From Alkalibacterium sp. AK22 (GTDB lineage Bacteria; Bacillota; Bacilli; Lactobacillales; Carnobacteriaceae_A), in contig NZ_JANL01000037.1 of the NCBI RefSeq assembly GCF_000585255.1, forward strand, positions 62,001 to 126,000: 64,000 nucleotides of DNA, read 5' to 3'. Within the stretch, counting starts at the first letter, position 1. Each line of letters starts with the position of its first letter. Below are positions 27,286 to 37,889 of this stretch, one piece after another. The notes under the pieces were generated by a model. It had not been told where the DNA came from. It searched no databases and was given only the letters and a program-made list of their open reading frames with translations. The translations under genes were made by a program, and so were the position numbers.

Positions 27286-27537
27286 TTAATCTTCAGTAGA
27301 CGTAGCAGGCTGGACGAGCTCCAGAATTTCTACTGCAACATAATCGATGTTGTCAAACTCGTAGGTCTGCTGAGCGGTGCGGTCTTCTAGCTCAAACATT
27401 CGGGACTTGCTGTCGTACCTGACGATACACTGCTCTTTACCGTCTTTTTCAAATCGTCTGATTTGAACCTCATCACTCTGATCTTCACGCATCGCTTCCA
27501 GGCGACGAATAATTGGTATCAACTGGGATGGTTTCAT
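27286..27537 (-). CDS. ykuJ: YkuJ family protein (DUF1797)
   Basis: The 83-residue protein resembles Bacillus YkuJ: an N-terminal helix (LIPIIRRLEAMRE), then ERNG-type strands (RRFEKDGKEQCIVRYDSKSRMFEL) and the conserved end YEFDNIDYVAVEILELVQ. Structure is known for the family but function is not. It stands alone with its own terminator, divergent from the aminotransferase. Confidence 0.85.
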   Translation of the reverse strand: MKPSQLIPIIRRLEAMREDQSDEVQIRRFEKDGKEQCIVRYDSKSRMFELEDRTAQQTYEFDNIDYVAVEILELVQPATSTED

Positions 27538-27736
27538 ATACTTTCCCCTTCCTGCTTCTTTTCTACTTCACTTAGTCATTTTAACAGATTCTCGTTCAAA
27601 TTGCAGTATTTCAGTTACTCTTTAGTGAAAATTATGCAGGAGCTTACTTGTCGCACATGAATATTAAAATCCCATTAACAAAACCTTCGCATTTTGTGAT
27701 ACCATAAAAAAAATGCTTAAAAGGATGATGATGACA

Positions 27737-28909
27737 ATGACCCGACCGCTATTTAACACAGAAGTGCTAAAAGCAGAAATTTCTCAAATACGTCAATTCG
27801 ATGATAAAGTATCCACATTCGGTGACCTGATCCGCCTGACTCTCGGTCAGCCGGATTTCAAGACTCCCGACCACATCAAAGAAGCTGCCAAGAGAGCAAT
27901 CGATGGTGATTTTTCATTTTATACACCTACTGCCGGCTACCTCCCCCTCAGGCAGGCAGCAGCTGATTTTGTCAGAGAAAAATACCGCTTAAACTATGAT
28001 CCAAAAACAGAAGTCCAGGCTACTGTCGGGGCAACGGAGGCCCTGGCCGCCACCCTGCTTACCCTGCTCAATCCAGGAGACAAAGTAATCATACCGTCAC
28101 CTTTCTTTTCTCTTTATGAATCTCTTGTCCGCTATGCCAAGGCAGAACCGATTTTTATCGATACCTCTGCCACCGGCTTCAAGGTTGACCCAGCTATATT
28201 GAAAAAAACAATTGCAGCACATGGCGATTGTCTTAAAGCCGTTATATTCAACTACCCGAACAATCCAACTGGAACGACATGGAATGAAGCAGAGGTCAAG
28301 GAAATCGCAGATATTCTTCGAACCTATCCTGATGTCATTGCAATAAGCGATGAAATTTATAGTGAGATTGTCTACGACCAGCCCTTTGTTTCTCTGGGTG
28401 AGCATTTGAGGGACCAGACAGTTGTTATTAACGGCCTTTCTAAATCCCATGCTATGACAGGCTGGAGACTAGGACTAATCTTCGCTCCAAAGTACCTGAG
28501 CGAGCAAATCGTGAAGACCCATCAGTCCCTTGTAACCAGTGCCTCCAGCATTACCCAGTATGCGGCTGTTGAAGCTTTAACAGCCGGGAAAAACGATGCG
28601 CTTTCTATGAAAGAGCAATACCAAAAGAGACGGGATGTGGTCATTAAGGCTTTACGAGCGCTTGATTTTGAAATCGCCGAACCGACTGGAGCTTTCTACA
28701 TTTTTGCCCGTATACCTGAACAATTCGGTCAGAACAGTTTTGATTTCTGCTATGAGCTGGCACGAGAAACCAAAGTTGCCTTGATTCCAGGAGCCGCTTT
28801 TGGTGCTGCTGGAGAAGGATATGTCAGATTAAGCTATGCTGCCAGTTTGTCAGACATCACAGAAGCAATGAATCGGATACACACCTATATCACTCAGCAT
28901 TCCCAGTGA
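27737..28909 (+). CDS. PLP-dependent class I/II aminotransferase (PatA-like)
   Basis: The protein (about 390 residues) is a fold-type I aminotransferase. It shows GDLIRLTLGQPDFKTP near the N-terminus, NYPNNPTGTTW, DEIYSEIVYD, and the PLP lysine in GLSKSHAMTGWRLG near residue 235, plus VRLSYA at the C-terminus. The class transfers amino groups from aromatic amino acids or N-acetyl-diaminopimelate intermediates; PatA is the closest family by look but not proven. Several in-frame ATGs lie within 24 bases (27713, 27725-27737); I chose the ATG at 27737 because AAGGATG is placed best for it. Confidence 0.9.
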   Translation: MTRPLFNTEVLKAEISQIRQFDDKVSTFGDLIRLTLGQPDFKTPDHIKEAAKRAIDGDFSFYTPTAGYLPLRQAAADFVREKYRLNYDPKTEVQATVGATEALAATLLTLLNPGDKVIIPSPFFSLYESLVRYAKAEPIFIDTSATGFKVDPAILKKTIAAHGDCLKAVIFNYPNNPTGTTWNEAEVKEIADILRTYPDVIAISDEIYSEIVYDQPFVSLGEHLRDQTVVINGLSKSHAMTGWRLGLIFAPKYLSEQIVKTHQSLVTSASSITQYAAVEALTAGKNDALSMKEQYQKRRDVVIKALRALDFEIAEPTGAFYIFARIPEQFGQNSFDFCYELARETKVALIPGAAFGAAGEGYVRLSYAASLSDITEAMNRIHTYITQHSQ

Positions 28910-28919
28910 AAACTGAGCG

Positions 28920-28977
28920 ACAAACAAGCGTGTATTGAATGCAGCCCCTACGCTGTTTTCAATACACGCTTGTTTAT
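28920..28977. terminator. Bidirectional terminator between aminotransferase and dehydrogenase
   Basis: AAACAAGCGTGTATTGAA pairs perfectly with its complement across a 21-base loop, between two converging genes. T-rich runs lie on both outer sides. Confidence 0.85.
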
Positions 28978-28983
28978 TATATT

Positions 28984-29865
28984 CTAAAGTCCTTCAGGAC
29001 CGATCCCCCTCTCCCAGAGATGGATCAGTGATTGAGTCCCCTCTTCACCGTATCCCTTCTCCATTAGCAAGTGGTAAAGTTCACTAGCTTTTTCTGTAGC
29101 GGGGAGACTCAATTCCATCCGCTCTGCTTCATCCAACGCAATCTTCAGATCTTTAACAAAGTGCTTGACAAAGAAACCCGCACTATAATCTTCCGCTAGT
29201 ATTCTTGGGCCATAATTGACCAGCGACCAGTTGGCTGCAGCACCTCCACTCAAGGTCTGTATGACCTTCTCGCGGTCAAGACCCGCTTTATCCGCATAAA
29301 TTAGCATTTCTGTCAAGCCTGTCATTGTTCCCGCTACCATGATCTGATTGGCCATTTTAACATGCTGTCCGCTCCCTGCTGGGCCATGCAACATGTGATG
29401 TAAAGCGAAAACATCCAGCAATGAAGAGACTTGCTGATACGCTTTTCTCTTACCTCCGACCATGACCGTCAGCGTTCCCTTGCGTGCCCCTATATCTCCA
29501 CCAGAAACAGGCGCATCAAGAGCTTCTGCCCCTTTACTTTGTGCCTGTTTAAAGATTCTTTGGGCCAAAGAAGGAGTACTGGTGGTCAGGTCCACACATA
29601 ACTTCCCTCTGATGTCCGTGTCAAAAATACCTTTTTCTCCAAAGTAGACGTCCGCGACTTCCGATGGATAACCTACCATCGTAAAAAGGCAATCGCACAT
29701 GTCCGCCAGGGAAGCAGGACTTTCTGCCCAGACCGCACCTTTCGCCAGCAGCCAGTCAGCCTTGTGCTTTGTCCGGCTGTATATAGTAAGCTCATGGCCA
29801 GCATTCATCAAATGATCGATGATTGCTTCGCCCATTACGCCTGCACCAATAAATCCTACTTTCAT
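28984..29865 (-). CDS. NAD(P)-dependent beta-hydroxyacid dehydrogenase
   Basis: The 293-residue protein has the Rossmann loop GFIGAGVMGEAIIDHL at the start, the substrate-binding phrase DAPVSGGDIGARKGTLTVMVGG, and the catalytic lysine in GQHVKMANQIMVAG. These define the 3-hydroxyisobutyrate dehydrogenase/tartronate semialdehyde reductase family; exact substrate is not determined. I chose the ATG at 29865 because AGGAGG is 7 bases before it, while an ATG two codons earlier is only 1 base from it. It stands alone between two terminators. Confidence 0.93.
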   Translation of the reverse strand: MKVGFIGAGVMGEAIIDHLMNAGHELTIYSRTKHKADWLLAKGAVWAESPASLADMCDCLFTMVGYPSEVADVYFGEKGIFDTDIRGKLCVDLTTSTPSLAQRIFKQAQSKGAEALDAPVSGGDIGARKGTLTVMVGGKRKAYQQVSSLLDVFALHHMLHGPAGSGQHVKMANQIMVAGTMTGLTEMLIYADKAGLDREKVIQTLSGGAAANWSLVNYGPRILAEDYSAGFFVKHFVKDLKIALDEAERMELSLPATEKASELYHLLMEKGYGEEGTQSLIHLWERGIGPEGL

Positions 29866-29889
29866 ATTCATTCCTCCTTGTAATATAGT

Positions 29890-29923
29890 AAAAAAAGACC
29901 AGATTCCTTTGGGAACCTGGCCT
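29890..29923 (-). terminator. Terminator downstream of ptsI
   Basis: On the minus strand GGCCAGGTTCC pairs with GGAATCTGGTC (two G-U pairs) and is followed by TTTTTTT. Confidence 0.88.
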
Positions 29924-29932
29924 GTCTAAACT

Positions 29933-31660
29933 TTATTGACTGTCCACGTACTGATTGACGAGCGCAACAACCTCTTCGGATGTTGTACATTCCGTCAATG
30001 CTTTGGAAGCCAACTCTTTCATTTTGTTCGTGTCCAGAGTCTTTAGAAGACTTCTGGTTTTAAGAATACTGGTGGCGCTCATAGAAAATTCATCCAGTCC
30101 CAAGCCAACCAGGAGCGGAACAGCAATCTGGTCACCGGCCATTTCTCCGCACATACCAGCCCACTTGCCTTCTTTATGCGCAGCATCAATCACGCCTTGA
30201 ATTAGGCGGAGGATCGACGGGTTATACGGCTGGTAAAGATAAGATACTTGTTCGTTCATGCGGTCAGCAGCCATAGTGTACTGAATCAGATCGTTCGTTC
30301 CAATACTGAAGAAATCCACTTCCTTAGCAAACTGGTCAGCCAAAACAGCAGCTGCAGGAATTTCAATCATTATTCCCACTTCAATCTGTTCAGAAACGGC
30401 AATACCCTCTTCAATCAGCTTAGCTTTTTCTTCTTCGAGAATCGCTTTGGCGTCTCTGAATTCAGGCAAAGTAGCAATCATTGGGAACATGATGCGAAGC
30501 GTCCCGTGAACCGAAGCACGAAGCAGTGCTCTCAACTGTGTACGGAAAATGCCATCCTGATCAAGGCTCACGCGAATCGCCCGATAACCTAGGAACGGGT
30601 TCATTTCTTTAGGCAGTTCAAGATAAGGGAGTTCCTTGTCTCCACCAATATCCATTGTTCGGACAACAACCGGACGGTCTCCCATTCCTTCCAGCACTTG
30701 CTTGTAAGCTTCATACTGATCGTCTTCAGACGGCAGCTCACTGGAATCCATATAGAGAAACTCCGTACGGTAAAGACCGATAGCTTCTCCACCGTTATTG
30801 TTTACACCTTCAAGGTCTTTTGGCGTACCAATATTGGCCGCCAGTTCGACATGCTTGCCGTCACGGGTCACACTCGGCTCATCCTTGAGTCTATCCCATT
30901 CCGCTTTGAGCTGTGCAAAATCCTTAGCTTTCTTGTCATAAGCTGCAACCGTTTCGTCCGTCGGATTGATGAAGACATCGCCTTCAATTCCGTCAACGAT
31001 GAGCTCATCCCCTGCTGAAACCAGTTCCGTAATGTTCTTGGTTCCTACGATTGCCGGGATCTCAAGTGAACGAGCCATAATTGCTGAGTGGGATGTCCGT
31101 CCACCAATATTTGTAACAAAGGCTTTGACATACTTTTTGTTCAGCTGCGCGGTATCGCTTGGAGTCAGATCTTCCGCAATGATGATTACTTCTTCTTCGA
31201 TTGTTGCTGGAGAAGGCAGAGTCACATCAAGCAGAAGAGCAAGTACACGCTTTCTTACATCACGAATGTCAGCAGCACGTTCTTGCATATAGGCATTATC
31301 TTCCATACCTTCAAACATCGCGATAAAAGTATCCGTTACTTGCTTGAACGCAAACTCCGCATTGACTTGCTCATTATCCACAACAGCATGCGTCTGGTCA
31401 ATCAGATCCGGATCAGACAAAACCATTGCATGCGCATCAAATACCTGAGCTTCTTCTTCACCCAAGGACTCGGCTGCGATATCACGGATCTTGGAAAGCT
31501 GCTGTTTGGATTCATCGATTGCTTTAGTCAGACGGGCTTTTTCGTTGTCTGTATCCGTGATTTGTGTCTTTTCCACGGTCAGGTCTGGCTCAATAAGTAG
31601 ATAGGCTTTAGCTTGAGCGATACCATCGCTTGCTGCAATTCCAGTTACTTGTGAGGTCAT
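29933..31660 (-). CDS. ptsI: Phosphoenolpyruvate--protein phosphotransferase, PTS enzyme I
   Basis: The 575-residue enzyme moves phosphate from PEP to HPr. The active-site histidine H191 sits in [12 protein letters not shown], the PEP-binding signature in [19 protein letters not shown], and the catalytic Cys in GMCGEMAGD near residue 500. It overlaps the ptsH stop by one base (TAATG), so both are translated from one message. Length is normal. Confidence 0.98.
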   Translation of the reverse strand: MTSQVTGIAASDGIAQAKAYLLIEPDLTVEKTQITDTDNEKARLTKAIDESKQQLSKIRDIAAESLGEEEAQVFDAHAMVLSDPDLIDQTHAVVDNEQVNAEFAFKQVTDTFIAMFEGMEDNAYMQERAADIRDVRKRVLALLLDVTLPSPATIEEEVIIIAEDLTPSDTAQLNKKYVKAFVTNIGGRTSHSAIMARSLEIPAIVGTKNITELVSAGDELIVDGIEGDVFINPTDETVAAYDKKAKDFAQLKAEWDRLKDEPSVTRDGKHVELAANIGTPKDLEGVNNNGGEAIGLYRTEFLYMDSSELPSEDDQYEAYKQVLEGMGDRPVVVRTMDIGGDKELPYLELPKEMNPFLGYRAIRVSLDQDGIFRTQLRALLRASVHGTLRIMFPMIATLPEFRDAKAILEEEKAKLIEEGIAVSEQIEVGIMIEIPAAAVLADQFAKEVDFFSIGTNDLIQYTMAADRMNEQVSYLYQPYNPSILRLIQGVIDAAHKEGKWAGMCGEMAGDQIAVPLLVGLGLDEFSMSATSILKTRSLLKTLDTNKMKELASKALTECTTSEEVVALVNQYVDSQ

Positions 31661-31926
31661 TATTCTGCCATTCCCTCATTCTTGATTGTCTGATCGATTC
31701 CTTCGATTGCTTCTTTTTCGTCTGCACCTTCAGCAGAAATGGTTACATCTGCACCTTTACCCACACCTAGGGACATAACTCCCATGATTGATTTCAGGTT
31801 AACTGACTTCCCTTTGTATTCCAGAGTAATGTCTGAATTGTACTTGCTCGCAGCCTGCACCAGAAGTGTTGCCGGTCTAGCGTGGATACCTGTTTCTGCT
31901 GTTACGTGATAGTCTCTTTTTTCCAT
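31660..31926 (-). CDS. ptsH: Phosphocarrier protein HPr
   Basis: The 88-residue protein has the PEP-dependent site His15 (TGIHARPA) and the regulatory HPr-kinase site Ser46 ([12 protein letters not shown]), both at the canonical positions. It carries phosphate between enzyme I and sugar permeases, and in its Ser46-phosphorylated form is the CcpA corepressor in Firmicutes. It is the first gene of ptsHI. A candidate promoter lies in the region shared with clpE (see 31927-32258). Confidence 0.99.
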   Translation of the reverse strand: MEKRDYHVTAETGIHARPATLLVQAASKYNSDITLEYKGKSVNLKSIMGVMSLGVGKGADVTISAEGADEKEAIEGIDQTIKNEGMAE

Positions 31927-32112
31927 TACGAATTCTCCTTCTCAATTAAGAATGATTTGGTAGAAAAATAAAAGCACGATCTGTTCCTCGGGCGCTGCAT
32001 GTTGAATGCGCACACAAAGAAAGCATCATGCTAATCTTTCTTCCATTACAGGTTACCATTTTTTCCCCATAGCTACAACTATTTTTTCCTATTTTGTCTT
32101 TTCCTACTTGAA

Positions 32113-32129
32113 AGTCAAAATAGGTCAGA
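32113..32129 (+). promoter_or_regulatory. CtsR operator box 1
   Basis: AGTCAAA-ATA-GGTCAGA fits the CtsR heptad direct repeat RGTCAAA-NAN-RGTCAAA with one mismatch in the second half. Confidence 0.8.
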
Positions 32130-32148
32130 GTATACTGTAAGTGCAAAA

Positions 32149-32165
32149 GGTCAATAAAGGTCAGA
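32149..32165 (+). promoter_or_regulatory. CtsR operator box 2
   Basis: GGTCAAT-AAA-GGTCAGA fits the CtsR consensus with one mismatch in each heptad. It is 19 bases downstream of box 1. A lone inverted half site (GCAAAGGTCA on the minus strand) overlaps the clpE -35 at about 32193-32203. Confidence 0.75.
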
Positions 32166-32192
32166 CGATGGATGTCGTCAGATGTTTATCAC

Positions 32193-32221
32193 CTGACCTT
32201 TGCTGCTCATACGAGTATAAT
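32193..32221 (+). promoter_or_regulatory. Promoter of clpE
   Basis: CTGACC (32193-32198) and TATAAT (32216-32221) are 17 bases apart, about 40 bases before the clpE start codon. Confidence 0.75.
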
Positions 32222-32258
32222 ACACTTATACACTTAAAACGAGAGGATGTTACTGACT

Positions 32259-34472
32259 ATGATTTGCCAGCGATGTATGGAAAGAAATGCAACTATCCAT
32301 CTGACGACCACTGTCAATGGTCAAAAAAGAGAGATTGACCTCTGTCAGAGGTGTTATCAGGAAATCAAGCAGCAGGAACAGCGTGGGAGAGTAAACCAGC
32401 CTCGCCCTTCTGACCCGTTCGGCTTTAATCAGTTCGACGACCTGTTCAAAGCCTTGTCCCGAGGAATGGAGCAGGATAGGCAGACACACTCTCCATACGA
32501 TCAGCAACAGTTCCGAGGACAGACACCTCCTCCAGGAGAAGGCGGAGGCGGCCGCGGAGGACTGTTAGGAGAGTATGGTGTGGACCTAACCCTCATGGCT
32601 AAAGAAGGAAAAATCGACCCGGTCATCGGCAGAGATACTGAAATTGAACGAGTTATTGAAATCCTGAACCGACGCAAAAAAAATAATCCTGTCCTGATTG
32701 GTGAAGCAGGCGTCGGTAAGACGGCCATCGTAGAAGGTCTGGCCCTTAAAATCATCAGCGGAGAAGTCCCGCACAAACTGATGGATAAAGAAGTAATCCG
32801 ACTGGATGTTGCCTCTCTTGTTCAGGGTACAGGTATCCGTGGCCAATTTGAGGAAAAAATGCAGCAGCTGATCAACGAACTTAAGGATAATGACAATATT
32901 ATCCTATTCATCGACGAAGTACATGAGCTTGTCGGTGCCGGTTCGGCTGAAGGTGGCAGCATGGATGCCGGCAACATTCTAAAACCGGCTTTGGCCCGGG
33001 GGGAACTTCAAATGGTTGGTGCAACAACATTGAATGAGTACCGAAAAATTGAAAAAGATTCTGCACTGGAAAGGCGTCTACAGCCTGTGAGAGTCAACGA
33101 GCCTTCACTAGAAGAAACATTGACTATTCTTAAAGGTATCCAGAAACAGTATGAAGACTACCATCATGTACACTATACGGAAAAGGCCCTGAAAGCTGCA
33201 GTAGAATTGTCTCACCGCTATATTCAGGACCGCTTCCTTCCTGACAAGGCCATCGATCTGCTGGATGAATCAGGTTCCAAGAAAAATCTGACAATCCAGG
33301 CTGTTGATCCGGCTACCCTGGAAGAAAGAATAAAGGAAGCAGAACGGCTGAAACAAGAAGCACTAGAGCAGGAAGACTACGAAAAAGCAGCTTTTTACCG
33401 TGATCAGTCTGCAAAGTATGAAGAAATGAAAGAGCAGCAGACGCCAGATTCTGAAAAGCCTGAAGTAACCGAACAGGATATCATCAATATAATTGAAATA
33501 AAGACGGGCATACCCGTAGGAGATTTGAAAGAAAAAGAACAAGCCCAGCTTAAAGATTTGGACCAGTCTCTCCGCCGCCATGTGATTGGACAGGATGAAG
33601 CTGTCTCCAAAGTCACCAAAGCTATACGCCGAAACCGAATCGGCCTCAGACAGAAAAACCGCCCAATCGGCTCTTTCATGTTTATCGGTCCGACAGGCGT
33701 TGGAAAAACCGAGCTAGCCAAGACACTGGCGCTAGAACTGTTCGGTAGCAAGGACGCTTACGTCAGGCTAGATATGAGTGAATACATGGAAAAACACAGC
33801 ACCTCCAAACTGATTGGCTCCCCTCCAGGTTATGTCGGCTATGATGAAGCTGGGCAGTTGACTGAAAAAGTCCGTCGGAACCCGTACAGCCTGATCCTCG
33901 TGGATGAAGTGGAAAAAGCTCATCCGGACGTTCTGCATATGTTCCTTCAGATCTTGGATGACGGCAGACTGACCGATGCTCAGGGGCGGACCGTCAATTT
34001 CAAAGAAACCATTATTATCATGACCAGCAATGCCGGTACAACAAATGTTGAATCAAGTGTCGGTTTCGGGGCTCAGCTAAGTGGACGGCAGCACTCCTTG
34101 CTCAGCCATCTCGGAGACTACTTCAAGCCTGAATTTCTCAACCGCTTTGACGGCATTGTCGAGTTCCACTCTTTAACCAAGGATAACTTGCTGGATATAA
34201 TCGAGCTAATGCTCAAAGATGTTAATGAAGCGTTGCGTCAGCATGATCTCACGCTTGAAGTCGATCAGGCAGCCAAGGAGAAACTAGTCGACTTGGGCTA
34301 CGATCCCAAAATGGGTGCCCGGCCGCTTAGACGTGTCATCGAGGAACAGATTGAAGATAAGATAGCTGAGTTTTATCTGAACAGCCCGCAGACTGGACTG
34401 ATCAAAGCGACTGTCACTGATGACCAGATTGTGATCTCAGGCTCCTCAGAACCATCTGAAGACACCCAATAG
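32259..34472 (+). CDS. clpE: ATP-dependent Clp protease ATP-binding subunit ClpE
   Basis: The 737-residue AAA+ unfoldase has an N-terminal zinc finger (C3, C6, C29, C32), the mark of ClpE. Two ATPase domains follow: Walker A GEAGVGKT near residue 150 and GPTGVGKT near 478, with a UVR-like coiled segment around 370-395 ([14 protein letters not shown]). It feeds unfolded proteins to ClpP under heat or stress. The start at 32259 is supported by GAGAGGATG and by the finger; four codons upstream are rejected. CtsR boxes precede it. Confidence 0.98.
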   Translation: MICQRCMERNATIHLTTTVNGQKREIDLCQRCYQEIKQQEQRGRVNQPRPSDPFGFNQFDDLFKALSRGMEQDRQTHSPYDQQQFRGQTPPPGEGGGGRGGLLGEYGVDLTLMAKEGKIDPVIGRDTEIERVIEILNRRKKNNPVLIGEAGVGKTAIVEGLALKIISGEVPHKLMDKEVIRLDVASLVQGTGIRGQFEEKMQQLINELKDNDNIILFIDEVHELVGAGSAEGGSMDAGNILKPALARGELQMVGATTLNEYRKIEKDSALERRLQPVRVNEPSLEETLTILKGIQKQYEDYHHVHYTEKALKAAVELSHRYIQDRFLPDKAIDLLDESGSKKNLTIQAVDPATLEERIKEAERLKQEALEQEDYEKAAFYRDQSAKYEEMKEQQTPDSEKPEVTEQDIINIIEIKTGIPVGDLKEKEQAQLKDLDQSLRRHVIGQDEAVSKVTKAIRRNRIGLRQKNRPIGSFMFIGPTGVGKTELAKTLALELFGSKDAYVRLDMSEYMEKHSTSKLIGSPPGYVGYDEAGQLTEKVRRNPYSLILVDEVEKAHPDVLHMFLQILDDGRLTDAQGRTVNFKETIIIMTSNAGTTNVESSVGFGAQLSGRQHSLLSHLGDYFKPEFLNRFDGIVEFHSLTKDNLLDIIELMLKDVNEALRQHDLTLEVDQAAKEKLVDLGYDPKMGARPLRRVIEEQIEDKIAEFYLNSPQTGLIKATVTDDQIVISGSSEPSEDTQ

Positions 34473-34506
34473 ACAAATTTTACGGCCCTACTCAATTGAC
34501 TGGATA

Positions 34507-34559
34507 GAAAGAGCCGAAGACCAGCGGATGGACTCATCCAACCGGTCTTCGGCTCTTTC
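34507..34559. terminator. Bidirectional terminator between clpE and prfC
   Basis: GAAAGAGCCGAAGACC pairs with its complement; additional inner pairing (GGATGG/TCCA) extends the stem. It serves converging genes. Confidence 0.88.
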
Positions 34560-34564
34560 GCATT

Positions 34565-36151
34565 TTATAGCAAAGCAGTCAGTTCAACATCCGGATACTT
34601 GTCGCTGAACCATCTAAGCGCAAACTGATTCTCAAAGAGAAAGAGTGGATTGTCAAAGCGGTCTCTAACCAGCACGTTACGGCTTGATCCCATATTCTCA
34701 TCCAGCTGATCCTGTGAAATCCATCGCGCGATTCGGTTTCCAATAGAGGTCATGACAACCTCGGAGTTATATTCATTGCGCATACGGTGCTGAAATACCT
34801 CAAACTGCAGCTGCCCTACAGCCCCAATAATGTAACTCTCAGCATGATAAGATTTATAAAGCTGGATAGCTCCTTCCTGAACCAGCTGGTTGATTCCTTT
34901 GTGAAAAGATTTTTGCTTCATGACGTTTTTAGCTTCAACTTTCACAAAGAGCTCAGGCGTGAACTGTGGCAGCTCCTTGAAAGTGACTTTATTTTTTCCC
35001 GAATAAATCGTGTCTCCAATCTGAAAATTACCTGTATCGTAGAGCCCGATGATGTCTCCTGCAACAGCGCTCGAAACTGTTTCCCGGCTTTCAGCCATAA
35101 ACTGAGTAGAGTTCGACAGACGCATCTTTTTATCTTCGCGTGACAGAGTCACGTCCATCCCTTTTTCAAACTGACCGGAACAAATTCTAAGGAAAGCAAT
35201 CCGGTCACGGTGTTTGGGATCCATGTTGGCCTGGATTTTAAAGATAAAACCTGAGAATTCTTCATCTGTCGGTTCAATCACCTTTTCTTCTACAGTTTCT
35301 TGCTCCGCTGGTTCAGGAGCAAACTCCAAGAAGGTTTCCAGAAAAGTCTGCACGCCAAAATTGGTCAATGCCGAACCGAAAAAGACAGGTGTCAGTTTAC
35401 CTTTGGTTATGGCCTCTTTTGAGAAATCGTTGCCCGCTTCTTTCAGTAGCAATGCTTCATCCAGAACCTGATCGTACAGACTTTCGTTTTTAATCTTATG
35501 GTCTCCTTCAATTTCCCCTTCAGCAGTCAATGGAATGAAACGCTCCCCGCCATTCATCTCCTCAGGTCTGTGCAGTTCGATCCGGTTATGATACAGATCA
35601 TACAGGCCGAGAAGATTTTTACCTGAGCCAAAAGGCCAGTTCATGGGATAGGCATCGATTTCCAGAACCTCTTCTAGCTCTTCAATCAGCTCTAATGGCT
35701 CACGTCCATCCCGATCCAGTTTGTTCATAAAGGTAAAAATGGGAATGCCTCGCATACGGCAGACTTTAAACAACTTTTTGGTCTGTTCTTCGATTCCCTT
35801 TGCACTGTCAACGACCATGACGGCTGCATCGACAGCCATCAGTGTCCGGTAGGTGTCTTCAGAAAAATCTTCGTGTCCAGGTGTATCTAAAATGTTGATC
35901 CGTTTGTTCTGGTACTCAAACTGCATGACGGAACTGGTTACAGAGATCCCTCTCTGCTTCTCAATCTCCATCCAGTCCGATTTGGCAAACTTTCCGCTCT
36001 TTTTGGCTTTGACGGTCCCTGCCTGACGGATAGCTCCCCCGAAAAGCAGCAGCTGCTCCGTAATCGTTGTCTTTCCCGCATCAGGGTGGGAAATAATTGC
36101 AAAGGTGCGTCTTCTTTTGACTTCTGTTTCTAGTTCTTTTTTATTAATCAA
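34565..36151 (-). CDS. prfC: Peptide chain release factor 3
   Basis: The 528-residue GTPase has the P-loop SHPDAGKTT (21-29), G2/G3 region [12 protein letters not shown] and [14 protein letters not shown], and G4 NKLD. RF3 removes RF1/RF2 from ribosomes after termination. The frame opens at a TTG (36151), with AGGAAG 7 bases upstream and no better in-frame ATG, so the TTG start is accepted. Length is normal. Confidence 0.97.
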   Translation of the reverse strand: MINKKELETEVKRRRTFAIISHPDAGKTTITEQLLLFGGAIRQAGTVKAKKSGKFAKSDWMEIEKQRGISVTSSVMQFEYQNKRINILDTPGHEDFSEDTYRTLMAVDAAVMVVDSAKGIEEQTKKLFKVCRMRGIPIFTFMNKLDRDGREPLELIEELEEVLEIDAYPMNWPFGSGKNLLGLYDLYHNRIELHRPEEMNGGERFIPLTAEGEIEGDHKIKNESLYDQVLDEALLLKEAGNDFSKEAITKGKLTPVFFGSALTNFGVQTFLETFLEFAPEPAEQETVEEKVIEPTDEEFSGFIFKIQANMDPKHRDRIAFLRICSGQFEKGMDVTLSREDKKMRLSNSTQFMAESRETVSSAVAGDIIGLYDTGNFQIGDTIYSGKNKVTFKELPQFTPELFVKVEAKNVMKQKSFHKGINQLVQEGAIQLYKSYHAESYIIGAVGQLQFEVFQHRMRNEYNSEVVMTSIGNRIARWISQDQLDENMGSSRNVLVRDRFDNPLFLFENQFALRWFSDKYPDVELTALL

Positions 36152-36171
36152 TACTAAACTTCCTTCATCTA

Positions 36172-37290
36172 TTATATATTTTGTTCGTGCTTGATTTTAC
36201 GGGCTTTTTCAATCCGCTCTTCTCTTACCATCCCAATAAGATAGGTAACAATGGTTTTTAATATCGCAAACAGCGGGACACCAATCAGCATGCCGACTAG
36301 GCCAGCAATGTTGGCAGAGGCCAACAGGACCAGAATAACTGTCAGCGGATGGATAGAAAGTGACTTCCCTACAAATAGCGGTGTGAACAGATTACTATCC
36401 AGCTGCTGAGCAATCAGAACAAATACTGAAGCCAAAACAGCTGTAGCTGGTGACTCGATTAGGCCGACAATAACGGCGGGGCCTGCCCCAATGAATGGTC
36501 CTACATAAGGAATAAAGTTGGTGATGGCCGCAAAAAAAGAAAGCAGAAACGTGTAAGGCAGTCCAATAATCGAGTACATGATAAACAGCAACAAGCCGAC
36601 CAGAAATGAAGCCATGCCTTTGCCGGATATATAACTAGATATCGTACGGTCTGTCTGCTGGATCAATTCTTCTACATTATCTTTGTATTGCTGGGGTGTG
36701 AGACTCACGGCAAAAGGAACAAATTTACCTCCATCATAGAGCATATAAAACAGGATGACTGGGACAGTGATTGAAACAAACGCAATCTCGGTAAACATTT
36801 GGATAGCTCCCCCGACACCCGAAACAATTCCTGATAAAAACTGCGAACTTACATTCCTGAGCCAGATTTCAAAATTATTCAATGCTGTTTCTACATCCAA
36901 CTGTTCCATCCAGGGTTCCTGTGAAATACGCAAGGCATAAGTTTCCAGTTCACTGACAAAGTCCGGAATACCTGAAATCAGACTGGTTGTCTGTTCAATC
37001 AGCATCGGTATGCCCCTCAAAATAGCCAGTACAATGAGTCCAAGCAGTAAAAACATGACTACAGCAATACCATAGGTCCGTTTCACCCGTACTCGCTCAA
37101 GCAGTTTGACTATCGGGTTAAGCAGATAATACAAAAATCCTGCTATCAGCAACGGCATAAAGAGAGCTGTCAATATGCCGATAATTGGATTCAGTATAAA
37201 GTCGATCTGCTGAAGTACAAATATAAGCAATGAGGCTGCCAGCAGCCAGATAGTCCAGAACATAAGTTTGGACTTTCTCCAGTTAATCAC
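36172..37290 (-). CDS. AI-2E family transporter (PerM-like permease)
   Basis: The 372-residue membrane protein has about eight membrane segments and the family signatures [31 protein letters not shown]-like text ([15 protein letters not shown]) and the C-terminal [19 protein letters not shown]. The AI-2E exporter family includes proteins linked to autoinducer-2 export or sodium/proton antiport in halo-alkaliphiles; substrate cannot be read from sequence. It starts at GTG with AGGAGG 5 bases upstream. It lies 20 bases upstream of prfC and may be cotranscribed. Confidence 0.9.
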   Translation of the reverse strand: MINWRKSKLMFWTIWLLAASLLIFVLQQIDFILNPIIGILTALFMPLLIAGFLYYLLNPIVKLLERVRVKRTYGIAVVMFLLLGLIVLAILRGIPMLIEQTTSLISGIPDFVSELETYALRISQEPWMEQLDVETALNNFEIWLRNVSSQFLSGIVSGVGGAIQMFTEIAFVSITVPVILFYMLYDGGKFVPFAVSLTPQQYKDNVEELIQQTDRTISSYISGKGMASFLVGLLLFIMYSIIGLPYTFLLSFFAAITNFIPYVGPFIGAGPAVIVGLIESPATAVLASVFVLIAQQLDSNLFTPLFVGKSLSIHPLTVILVLLASANIAGLVGMLIGVPLFAILKTIVTYLIGMVREERIEKARKIKHEQNI

Positions 37291-37371
37291 ATTATCCTCC
37301 TCTTTCCCTTATCTGTCCTATATATTATAATTCACTCCTGACTATAATGAAAGAGGTGTTTGACGGCAAAA

Positions 37372-37400
37372 TTGACGATTTGGTCAATACTTGCTATAGT
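37372..37400 (+). promoter_or_regulatory. Promoter of the GNAT gene
   Basis: TTGACG (37372-37377), 17-base spacer, TATAGT (37395-37400), about 30 bases before the start codon at 37430. Confidence 0.75.
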
Positions 37401-37429
37401 AAATCTTATTTCTAAGGAGCGGATAAGGC

Positions 37430-37873
37430 ATGAAGTTTAGGATGACTACAGACCTTGACAGCAGCATCTACAAGGATGCGCTGGACATTAGAAGAGCAGT
37501 GTTTATAAACGAACAACACGTAGAAGAGTCGCTGGAAATCGATGAACTCGAAAATCAGACTGTTCATCTGGTCGGCTATCTAAATGAAACCCCCTGCTGC
37601 ACAGCCCGGCTGTACAAAAAGCCGGATCATTCACTAAAGATTCAACGCGTTGCTGTGCTTAAGGAATATCGTGACAAGAAACTGGGTAAAGACCTACTGG
37701 CAAAAATCGAATCCCTGGCTGAAGTGCACTGGCAAAGTTCACTCATGGTACTGGATTCTCAAGACCATGCTATCCCCTTTTATAAAAGCTGTGGCTTTGA
37801 GGTATCTGGTGACGGCTTTCTCGATGCCGGCATTCCTCATCACTTTATGTATAAAAAGATCACTGAACAATAA
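37430..37873 (+). CDS. GNAT family N-acetyltransferase
   Basis: The 147-residue protein has the GNAT fold pattern: LDIRRAVFINEQ at the start (ElaA/YjcF-like), the acetyl-CoA loop in QRVAVLKEYRDKKLGKDLL (about residues 66-85), and the C-terminal AIPFYKSCGFEVSGDGFLDAGIPH. This combination matches the ElaA/YjcF subgroup of unknown acceptor. Its last codons and stop lie inside the terminator at 37853-37889, so gene end and terminator are one structure. Confidence 0.92.
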   Translation: MKFRMTTDLDSSIYKDALDIRRAVFINEQHVEESLEIDELENQTVHLVGYLNETPCCTARLYKKPDHSLKIQRVAVLKEYRDKKLGKDLLAKIESLAEVHWQSSLMVLDSQDHAIPFYKSCGFEVSGDGFLDAGIPHHFMYKKITEQ

Positions 37874-37889
37874 GTTCAGTGATCTTTTT
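37853..37889. terminator. Bidirectional terminator that encodes the ends of both flanking genes
   Basis: A perfect 16-bp stem (AAAAAGATCACTGAAC, loop AATAA, complement) gives T-runs in both directions. The GNAT stop TAA falls in the loop and the pseudouridine synthase stop TGA falls in the stem. Confidence 0.92.

Larger units (their letters stand above)
31927..32258. other. Divergent ptsH-clpE regulatory region
   Basis: This 332-base gap holds two CtsR boxes, the clpE promoter and, on the minus strand, ptsH promoter candidates. One is TTGACT-16-CAAAAT, whose -35 overlaps CtsR box 1. I see no additional gene; a short open frame starting at 32141 is antisense to nothing and runs through operators, so it is not called. 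Confidence 0.6.

Noticed and set aside
32141-32338. 65-residue plus-strand frame before clpE
   Set aside because: It runs through CtsR boxes, the clpE promoter and the clpE zinc finger in another frame.
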